Assembly (NCBI GenBank): GCA_016712465.1
Contig: JADJQZ010000001.1
Span: forward strand, 2,046,001-2,110,000
DNA from: Candidatus Obscuribacter sp.
GTDB taxonomy: Bacteria > Cyanobacteriota > Vampirovibrionia > Obscuribacterales > Obscuribacteraceae
Direction: 5' to 3'
DNA length: 64,000 nucleotides
This document shows positions 9,461 through 15,787 of this stretch, one piece after another (position 1 is the first letter of the stretch; the number at the start of each line of letters is the position of its first letter). The notes beneath the pieces were generated by a model that was not told the DNA's origin, did no database searches, and worked only from the letters and a program-made list of their open reading frames with translations. A program made the translations under genes and the position numbers.

Positions 9461-10165
9461 ATGGCCAGTCCCAAACTAGATCCTGACTATTTTGACGACC
9501 ACCGGATTAAAGTGCAGGAATTTGCCGGGCAAGTTGCTTTCGGTGGCTATCACAGGCTTTTCACCCGCCTGAAAATCGAAGGGCGGGAGAACCTTCCCCC
9601 GGAAGGCCCCCTGGTGATTGTCGGTAATCACCGTTCCTTCTACGACCCGCCTCTGTTTCAGACTTCCACCAATCGCAAGATGGTCTATTTCGCCAAACAG
9701 GAACTGTGGAACTTCAAGCCTCTCGGTTGGTTGCTCACCTGGTTGGGAGCCATTCCCGTCAATCGCAACAAGCCGGAGATTTCGCGCATCAAGTTCCTGC
9801 GCCAGATGATGAAGCGGGGCTGGTCCATCGGCATGTTCATCGAAGGCACCCGCTGCAAAATACCGGGCAAATTGGGCAGACCCAATCTGGGACCGGCGTA
9901 TTTTGCCAAGGTGACCGGCTCGCCTATTTTGCCCATTGGTTTCATCAATACAGATAAGCGTTTTGGACCGGTGACCGTGCGCATCGGCAAGGTGATGCAG
10001 GGCTCCGATGACCTGGAGAAGACTACCTGGGAAATTATGGAAGCCCTCTCGGCTCTCACCGGCTACGAGATTTCCGAGCGGGTACTGGCTAAAGACGGCG
10101 GCGAAACAGGCAAGGAAACAGGCAAGGAAGAGTTGCCGCAGTTGACTGCCGGCACGGAAAAATAG
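9461..10165 (+). CDS. plsC: 1-acyl-sn-glycerol-3-phosphate acyltransferase family protein
   Basis: This 234-residue protein has the acyltransferase blocks in order: the catalytic HX4D motif in GNHRSFYDPP (about 52-60), the AIPVNR block, and the substrate-binding FIEGTRC motif (FPEGTRS in most homologues), then a GSPILPIGF block. The enzyme would acylate lysophosphatidic acid to phosphatidic acid at the inner membrane face, though the exact acyl acceptor cannot be read from sequence. The last 25 residues are a Lys/Glu/Gly-rich tail (TGKETGKEELP). It sits 9 bp after the TPR-NHL gene and is probably co-transcribed. Confidence 0.85.
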   Translation: MASPKLDPDYFDDHRIKVQEFAGQVAFGGYHRLFTRLKIEGRENLPPEGPLVIVGNHRSFYDPPLFQTSTNRKMVYFAKQELWNFKPLGWLLTWLGAIPVNRNKPEISRIKFLRQMMKRGWSIGMFIEGTRCKIPGKLGRPNLGPAYFAKVTGSPILPIGFINTDKRFGPVTVRIGKVMQGSDDLEKTTWEIMEALSALTGYEISERVLAKDGGETGKETGKEELPQLTAGTEK

Positions 10166-10274
10166 CTGTTTTTGAATTTAATCTTTTTTCTCAGGGCAAA
10201 ATTGAACTTTTTGCTCACCATGGACGTTAATAGTAATATCCAATCCCTTCAGAAGCTGTGGGTAATTAGCGACC

Positions 10275-11360
10275 ATGATCAAAGTTCCAATCGCTCGCCT
10301 GGCGAGCCTGGCTTTAGCTTCCTTCTTCCTGTCGGCCTGGCCTGCCGGGGCTGCTCCTAATCTGGTCTCCGGCACCGAGCAATGGGAGAACGTCAACTAT
10401 CTGAAGAAAGAAATTCAGTGGTACGACAATTTGCGTCAGGCCCAAGACGCCGCCCGGCAAAAGGGCAAAATGGTCTTTTATATGCACATCCTGGGCAAAC
10501 TTGACGGCGCCACTTGAAGTGCCGGAAATAGTCTGAGAGCCGTGTCGCTCTCTACGCCCCAGGTAGTTGCTGCCCTGAAAGAAAACTTCGAATGTGCCAC
10601 CCGCGACATTACAGGCGAGTCTTATGCCGGTGTGTCGGGGCGCCATGAAGTGAACGGCAAGGCCGTTAAGACCACAAACGGTGCCGGTCCGCACAATATT
10701 CAAATGTTCATGCTGGCAAGCGACGGCACAGTATTGCATTGCCTGCCAGGTTACTGGGCGCCTGCCGATATCGTGCCCGAGATGGAACTGGCCAGGCAAC
10801 TAAATCAAGTCTGGATGAGCAGCTATAGCCCTGAGCAGAAGCGGCGGGAGTTCTACCGCCTGCACCTGGCCCATGCCTACAATCATTCCAATGCTACACG
10901 CATGCGCAGCCGCATGCAGGGCTTTGATCAGCAGTGGGAAGCTCGCCATAAGCTCAATACTTCCGACACCATTTTGAATCCCACACTCGCTGCTCAGGTT
11001 TTACAGAAGGGTGTGAAGGCCCCCGAGGGAGCTTTCAAAACCACCGACCTGATCATGCACGAGCGCATGGCCGTGCGTCCCTTCCTGCCCTATAACCAGT
11101 TCGATGTGGTGGCCTACAGCGACTACGGAAGACCTCTCTACGACAAGCACGAAGACTATCGCACCGCCTCCGGTGAGGTCGATAAAGAGGCCGCTAAGAG
11201 TGCGCCCAAACTCGGTAACGTTGATGTGATGCGACAGGCGCGCAGGGCTAATAAGCAGGCTCAGATGGGCCAGTCCGGCGGCATGTCACAGGCTAACTAC
11301 CTGGCTCGCCGGGGCATCAAAACCTTCGCTCGTTACGGGGTGAGGGCCATTTCCAACTAG
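10275..11360 (+). CDS. Thioredoxin-fold exported protein with in-frame TGA (candidate selenoprotein, U81)
   Basis: Two open stretches, 10275-10517 and 10518-11360, lie in the same frame and are separated only by TGA 10515-10517. The first encodes a signal peptide (cleavage near AGAAP) and the opening of a thioredoxin-like fold: a helix (LRQAQDAARQKGK) and the strand MVFYMHILG. The second continues SAGNSLRAV...LSTPQVVAALKENFEC, the helix and next strand of the same fold. The TGA falls just after the first core strand, where thioredoxin-like proteins carry their redox cysteine. A GAGAGC/GCTCTC hairpin with a GU-containing loop sits 17 bases downstream. Read through, the protein is 361 residues with Sec at 81. 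Alternatives are a nonsense mutation or sequencing error, making this a pseudogene, or a tryptophan/other readthrough. Confidence 0.6.
10534..10554 (+). promoter_or_regulatory. Candidate bacterial SECIS hairpin
   Basis: GAGAGC (10535-10540) and GCTCTC (10547-10552) form a perfect 6-bp stem around the loop CGTGTC. T10534 can pair with A10554 across a single bulged T. The loop has GU dinucleotides, and its first G lies 24 bases after the TGA at 10515-10517. Bacterial SECIS elements that recruit SelB are short hairpins just downstream of the Sec UGA with a G and U in the apical loop, and the spacing fits. A hairpin this small can also occur by chance. Confidence 0.5.
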
Positions 11361-11451
11361 CGAGGGAACAACTTCTGCGGTCCTATCGGTTGGCTGTCCT
11401 GGTTAGCGTGGCACATAGTGGTGTGCGCGTCATTTCAGGGGCGATAACCAT

Positions 11452-12417
11452 TTGTCTTTGCAGGGGCTGAAAGCTATCTTCCTTCTCTTCTGGCTTGCGT
11501 CAATGCCTCTGGCTGTTTTGGCGCAGGGCATGAGCGTTGATGAGGTTCAGCGCTTTGCCGCTACTCTTCGGGCGCCGGCCCGAAGCAAGAACAGTGCGGC
11601 TGTACTCAGCTCTATCAAGAGCTACAGGCAGAAGGCCGCCAAGCCCACTGAATATTTCTTTGTGGAAGTGCAGGACAAGCTAGCCTTCGAGGGGGATTTT
11701 CGCTCAGCCCTGGCTGTGGTTGACGATGGGCTTACTGTCTATCCCACCAGTTACAGGCTTTACGAAGCGCGGGGCAACATCTTCTTGAGCACCTTTGAAC
11801 TGGATGAAGCTCGTAAGAATATGGACAAGGCCCTCAGTATGGCTCCGAACAATCCCTCCGTGCTGTATCACATGGGTCTCCTTGAGCTAGCCGCCGAGCG
11901 CTTTCCCTCCGCACTAAAATATGTGGACCGAGCAATCGCCATCAAAGACGAACCTACCGGTCTCTTCCAGCGGGACCGCGGCCGTATTTTGCGAGCATTG
12001 AAGCGCTACGGCGAAGCCGAGCAGGCTTTTCGCAAGGCAATTGCCATGTGCCCGGCCAATCAATCGTGGGAGCTCATTATCATCCGCGATAACCTGGCTC
12101 GCACCCTGGTTTCCCATGGTCAGTTCGAAGAAGCGATCAAGGAATATCTTTTGAACACAAAGAGTGGCGGCAAAGGCAATGCCGATCGCTATTATCAGGT
12201 GGGCCAGTGCTATTTGAGCCTGTACAAGCCTTCCGAGGCGCTCAAGAATTACCTTGCTGCCTTGAAGCTTGCCCCGGACCGTCGCGAAGTACACCAGGGG
12301 CTTTCTCAAGCATATGAAGCCCTCGGCGACAAGAACAGTGCCGCCAGGCATAAAGGCATTGTTTCTCGCATGGATGAAGAACTGGCTCCGGGACGGTCAT
12401 TTTCGTCCGGCAAATAG
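11452..12417 (+). CDS. Exported TPR-repeat protein
   Basis: This 321-residue protein starts at TTG 11452, with AGGGG about 10 bases upstream. It has a signal peptide (KAIFLLFWLASMPLAVLAQG) and then tetratricopeptide repeats across most of its length, for example YRLYEARGNIFLSTFELDEARKN and PSVLYHMGLLELAAERFPSA. TPR arrays bind other proteins, and the partner is unknown. It lies 91 bp after the candidate selenoprotein on the same strand and could share its transcript. No catalytic domain is visible. Confidence 0.75.
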   Translation: MSLQGLKAIFLLFWLASMPLAVLAQGMSVDEVQRFAATLRAPARSKNSAAVLSSIKSYRQKAAKPTEYFFVEVQDKLAFEGDFRSALAVVDDGLTVYPTSYRLYEARGNIFLSTFELDEARKNMDKALSMAPNNPSVLYHMGLLELAAERFPSALKYVDRAIAIKDEPTGLFQRDRGRILRALKRYGEAEQAFRKAIAMCPANQSWELIIIRDNLARTLVSHGQFEEAIKEYLLNTKSGGKGNADRYYQVGQCYLSLYKPSEALKNYLAALKLAPDRREVHQGLSQAYEALGDKNSAARHKGIVSRMDEELAPGRSFSSGK

Positions 12418-12475
12418 GCTTTGATAAATGGCTTCCGGTTGATACCTATCGCCTAATACCTACCAGTACATATTG

Positions 12476-12640
12476 CTACTTACTGCCTGCGGTCTTGCCC
12501 GGTTTCTCCAGGGCGCTTGTAAGCACGTTTGAGAGGTGATTGATGCCGAAGTAGAGAACCACACTACCAAGGGCGGCAAAGAGCACTGTCATGCCCAGCA
12601 TGCGCTTCATATAGGCGTGTTTTCTATCGTCAATGCTCAT
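12476..12640 (-). CDS. Small single-pass membrane protein, 54 residues
   Basis: Reading the minus strand from ATG (12638-12640) to TAG (12476-12478) gives 54 residues: a basic N-terminus (MSIDDRKHAYMKRMLG), a hydrophobic segment MTVLFAALGSVVLYFGI, and a polar tail ending KPGKTAGSK. The start is preceded by GGGGAAGG at a good distance. Charge distribution predicts N-terminus inside. I do not recognise the family. Its ribosome-binding site and start codon lie inside a 54-bp sequence repeated at 13112-13165. Confidence 0.6.
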   Translation of the reverse strand: MSIDDRKHAYMKRMLGMTVLFAALGSVVLYFGINHLSNVLTSALEKPGKTAGSK

Positions 12641-12688
12641 AGCCTTCCCCGATTGGTTTAATCACTATAGCAATTATGCCCCGGTTGC
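12635..12688. repeat. 54-bp direct repeat, copy 1
   Basis: This sequence recurs at 13112-13165 with two mismatches in 54 bases (C/A and C/T). Copy 1 holds the start codon, ribosome-binding site and upstream region of the 54-residue membrane protein. The two copies bracket the orphan ParD-type antitoxin gene. Confidence 0.9.
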
Positions 12689-12799
12689 TTTCGGCCATAC
12701 GATTTCAGAGGAATGGTGATTTATGCCTATCACTAAAGCTCCGCTGATGCTCATCCGCAGAAACTTCAGAAAGCACAGTAACAGGAAATGCACCATTTT

Positions 12800-12829
12800 T
12801 GTTATAATGCGGTTGTATCCAATCGGGAG
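12800..12829 (+). promoter_or_regulatory. Extended -10 promoter and RBS of the ParD-like gene
   Basis: TGTTATAAT (12800-12808) is a perfect extended -10 element (TGnTATAAT). No convincing -35 is visible. GGGAG at 12825-12829 lies 8 bases before the ATG at 12838. It sits inside the unique segment between the two direct repeats, so the antitoxin gene carries its own promoter. Confidence 0.6.
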
Positions 12830-12837
12830 ACCAAGCT

Positions 12838-13098
12838 ATGAACGTCTCGCTATCGCCGGAACTAGAGCTTCTTATTGAACAGAAAGTCAAAAGCGGCATG
12901 TACAACTCTGCAAGCGAGGTGATACGGGCCGGTTTACGTCTGCTGCAAGAGCAGGATGAATTGCGAGCAATTCGTTTGCGAGAGTTGCAACGCGAGGTGC
13001 AAAAGGGTCTCGAGCAAATAGACCGAGGAGAAGTCGTTGACGCTGACGAAGTCTTCAATGAACTGCGCAAACGTAAGCCAAAAGGCAAGAAAGCTTGA
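12838..13098 (+). CDS. Orphan ParD/CopG-family antitoxin
   Basis: The 86-residue product fits the ParD antitoxin pattern: a short N-terminal beta strand (MNVSLSPELELLIEQKV), the ribbon-helix-helix signature SGMYNSASEVIRAGLRLLQE (about 20-40) and a charged C-terminal tail that would wrap a ParE toxin. ParD proteins bind their own promoter as dimers. No parE gene follows: the next 150 bp hold a repeat copy and then an unrelated membrane protein. It may be a relic of a toxin-antitoxin pair, a solitary regulator, or an anti-toxin acting on a pair elsewhere. Confidence 0.8.
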   Translation: MNVSLSPELELLIEQKVKSGMYNSASEVIRAGLRLLQEQDELRAIRLRELQREVQKGLEQIDRGEVVDADEVFNELRKRKPKGKKA

Positions 13099-13111
13099 GC
13101 CGGATAAAAAA

Positions 13112-13165
13112 GCTCATAGCATTCCCCGATTGGTTTAATCACTATAGCAATTATGCTCCGGTTGC
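13112..13165. repeat. 54-bp direct repeat, copy 2
   Basis: Second copy of the sequence at 12635-12688, same orientation, 52 of 54 bases identical. Here it is not attached to an open reading frame like the 54-residue protein, so it appears to be a detached copy of that gene's 5' region. Confidence 0.9.
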
Positions 13166-13253
13166 CCACACTTGTAAAAGTGGTGGCTGAGCAATTTGCC
13201 GATGCCTCTTCCGACCTATGATGAGCTTGCAGGGATTGCAGTCGGGAGGCATC

Positions 13254-14036
13254 ATGATCGGACGGCAAATGGCGAGTTTCATATTCTCTTGCCTGGGGCT
13301 TTTGCTTGTGGCCGGGCTCGTCTTTCTCTTTCTCAAGCTCTTCCATATTCCCTGCGGTCATACAATCGACTGGATGATCGGGCTGGCAAGTATCTTCTGG
13401 CTGTTTACGATTACTACCGTGCCCTGGAACGTCTATTTCGAAGCCAAGGCGGTCCTGGATGAAGCTTGCCAGTCCAGGGCAAGCGGCATCGCATTAGACG
13501 AGTCCCAGGTCAAATATGCCGGGCGAATCAAGGGCTTATCCCTTTCTTGTGCTCTTGCCTTGCACCTGCTTTCCACTCTGGGACTCTTCTATCTGGCCTA
13601 TGCTCAGGTCAGTCCGGTTGGTTATTACGGTGCCCTGGCCGCCCTTCTGCTTGCCGGGCTGAGACCGGCTTTGAGGGGTTATGAATACTTGTGGCGAAAG
13701 CTGAGTGCGATTCGGCAGCGTGTCTTGTATCCCAGGGAAGATGTGGTGGAACTGAGAAGCCGCACCCGGGAGCTGGAGCTTGAACTGGCCGGTCTCAAGC
13801 TTAGACTGAGTCCGGAAAGCCCTGAGAGTGTGCAGGCTGAATATCGACGCCTGATTGAATTCTTGCGCAAGGATCTTGATCAAATTGCTCTCAATCATAC
13901 GGTCCTGGTTGAGAACAATCGGCACGAGCACGAGCAACTCCTGCGGGAGTCGCAGGGCGCGATTGCAAAACTATCCGCGGACAGCCAGTTTTTAGATCAT
14001 GTGCGGGAAATCATCAAGATGATCAAAAGTGCATGA
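13254..14036 (+). CDS. Membrane protein with C-terminal coiled coil
   Basis: The start is placed at ATG 13254, preceded closely by GGGAGG. An in-frame ATG at 13218 would add 12 residues but has no ribosome-binding site. The 260-residue product has four hydrophobic segments: MASFIFSCLGLLLVAGLVFLFL, WMIGLASIFWLFTITTV, LSCALALHLLSTLGLFYLAY and GALAALLLAGLRPAL. A charged helical region follows (REDVVELRSRTRELELELAGLKLRL) with coiled-coil character and then IKMIKSA at the end. I do not recognise the family. The layout suggests a membrane anchor with a cytoplasmic rod. Confidence 0.65.
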   Translation: MIGRQMASFIFSCLGLLLVAGLVFLFLKLFHIPCGHTIDWMIGLASIFWLFTITTVPWNVYFEAKAVLDEACQSRASGIALDESQVKYAGRIKGLSLSCALALHLLSTLGLFYLAYAQVSPVGYYGALAALLLAGLRPALRGYEYLWRKLSAIRQRVLYPREDVVELRSRTRELELELAGLKLRLSPESPESVQAEYRRLIEFLRKDLDQIALNHTVLVENNRHEHEQLLRESQGAIAKLSADSQFLDHVREIIKMIKSA

Positions 14037-14113
14037 ATCAAGCGAAGCTGGAGTTGGCTGCAACCACCTGCAATCTCTGTTTTGCCTGAGTTCGCGGGAC
14101 GGTAGTCATTCAA

Positions 14114-15787
14114 TCAATCATTTTTTTTCAAAAGACGATATCTTTCAAAAACACTCTTTGAGTAATCGTTCAAGGTCTTTTCATCAAGAACCACATTGAC
14201 GGTTATTGGCTTGCCCTCTTTGCCTTCAAGAGAGAGAGTCCAACTAATAACTTCATCGCCCAGAAACTGCAAGCGTACGGTAGGTGTATGGTCTGCAACG
14301 CAAGCTCTAGCCAAATGGTAAGTATAAGATTCATCGCTCCTGCTCATTGAAACGAGATTTTTTCCGAGCAGTTCGTGGACCCTTTGCCTGGACATGCCGA
14401 TTAGGTTGTAATCTCTCAGGAGTCTGGCAAACATTTCCTCTCTCGACACGGGCAGGTTGTGGAAATGCTTCCAGTGCACCGGATCAAACTGGCCGGTATC
14501 GGTAGAAATGCGCTGTACAAATCTATCCGGTTCATACTCCCTCAGAGTCCCTGGCAGGCTGGCTAGAAAAGGTCGCTTCTTCTGTCCGGAATAGCTGACA
14601 TCTAAGATGCTTATTTCTTTTTTGCCAAGACCACCGTTTGTGACCTGGAAGAATTGCCCGCGGCCGTCAACAGTAAAGCCATCGAACTGATATTTGGAGG
14701 GGAAGCTAAAGAGAAATTTTCCAGTACCATCATAAAGATAAGCTAGCCTGTCCCCATTTTTGTAGCACGCATAGTGAAGAGCATTATGCTGGTAAAACTG
14801 CTTCATTCCTCCTACGGTTCGTCCATATAGGTCCGGGGTCGGGTGTATTGAGTCATACTCCAGGGGTAAAACTGTGCGAAACTGCCGATCCACCAAACCA
14901 AACTTATTTGATGTACCGTTCTCCTTAGATACCAGCCCTAATTCGCCGTAAAACGAAAGCACGTTTAGACCGGCTGGAGAGATTACCACACCTGTTTTGT
15001 CAATGCAGACGCCTCTGCTAGAGCTGCTGGGGGATACTATCGCCATTCCCTTGTAAAAACCCTGGGCATTTTCAAAGGTTTGAGGGAAGGGACAGTTTTC
15101 CTCTATGTCGATATATCTGTAAGCTGAAGATTGCGAAGAGAGATCGCGAAAACAAATGAGTCCATCGCCGACGGATATACTTTCTAGTTCTTCCAGATTC
15201 CATCTCTTAAAATTCCTTACTTCCCTTGAAGCCGCATCTAGAACAGACATATGGACGCCTCCATAATCAATTCGCTGTAAGAAAATTTTCCCATCGCAGG
15301 CATCGGTGATTCGATTGTATATAGCGGGTGCAACTATTTTGCCGCGTTTGTCGCAAATACCGAGATTATTGCCAATTCGAAATCTAAACAAGGAATCATC
15401 AGGAATAACTGAAAATATTTCAGTGTCTGCCTTCTCAGTTCTTGCACCGAGCCAGAGTACTTTACTGAGAGTCGCGTTCCTTGGTACTAGGACTCTCTGA
15501 GTTTTACCGTCTCTGTTGAATATAAGCCTGGCATCACCAAATACAAATTTATCCTCCGGTCTTATGTCGCAGGCCAAGTAAAGTCCGTGTCCAAGGTACT
15601 CAATATTGCCGAACTGCAGAGGCAATATGCTTTGCCCCTTTTGATTCACCAGCGCGTATTTGTCACCGCAGCAGATTGAAACAAAATCACTAAAGTCCCC
15701 TGGGCTTTCAATCAGGAATAAAGAAGCTAGGACAAGCAGTTGTTTCAGGGCGCTTACTACCTGGCTTCGGCTTTCTGGCGTCTGCAA
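14114..15787 (-). CDS. WG-repeat (KWG-type) protein
   Basis: The 557-residue protein contains several WG-type units, short beta motifs in which a conserved Lys/Asn-x-G is followed by a VxPxxY-like stretch: YALVNQKGQSILPLQFGNI, GICDKRGKIVAPAIYNRI, CIDKTGVVISPAGLNVL and FGLVDRQFRTVLPLEYDSI. WG proteins are beta-rich binding scaffolds of mostly unknown role. The start overlaps the upstream YhaN-like gene by 31 bp, and the N-terminal hydrophobic stretch ALKQLLVLASLFLIE may be a signal or anchor. The coding sequence is visibly more AT-rich than its neighbours, which hints at recent acquisition. Confidence 0.65.
   Translation of the reverse strand: MQTPESRSQVVSALKQLLVLASLFLIESPGDFSDFVSICCGDKYALVNQKGQSILPLQFGNIEYLGHGLYLACDIRPEDKFVFGDARLIFNRDGKTQRVLVPRNATLSKVLWLGARTEKADTEIFSVIPDDSLFRFRIGNNLGICDKRGKIVAPAIYNRITDACDGKIFLQRIDYGGVHMSVLDAASREVRNFKRWNLEELESISVGDGLICFRDLSSQSSAYRYIDIEENCPFPQTFENAQGFYKGMAIVSPSSSSRGVCIDKTGVVISPAGLNVLSFYGELGLVSKENGTSNKFGLVDRQFRTVLPLEYDSIHPTPDLYGRTVGGMKQFYQHNALHYACYKNGDRLAYLYDGTGKFLFSFPSKYQFDGFTVDGRGQFFQVTNGGLGKKEISILDVSYSGQKKRPFLASLPGTLREYEPDRFVQRISTDTGQFDPVHWKHFHNLPVSREEMFARLLRDYNLIGMSRQRVHELLGKNLVSMSRSDESYTYHLARACVADHTPTVRLQFLGDEVISWTLSLEGKEGKPITVNVVLDEKTLNDYSKSVFERYRLLKKND

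Noticed and set aside
10542..11360. Independent gene starting at GTG 10542
   Set aside because: It begins in the middle of a thioredoxin fold and inside the hairpin loop, in the same frame as the upstream part. A single gene crossed by TGA is the simpler reading.
12705..13361. 218-codon minus-strand frame across the ParD-like gene
   Set aside because: Overlaps the well-supported ParD gene and both repeats, with low-complexity Ser/Arg content.
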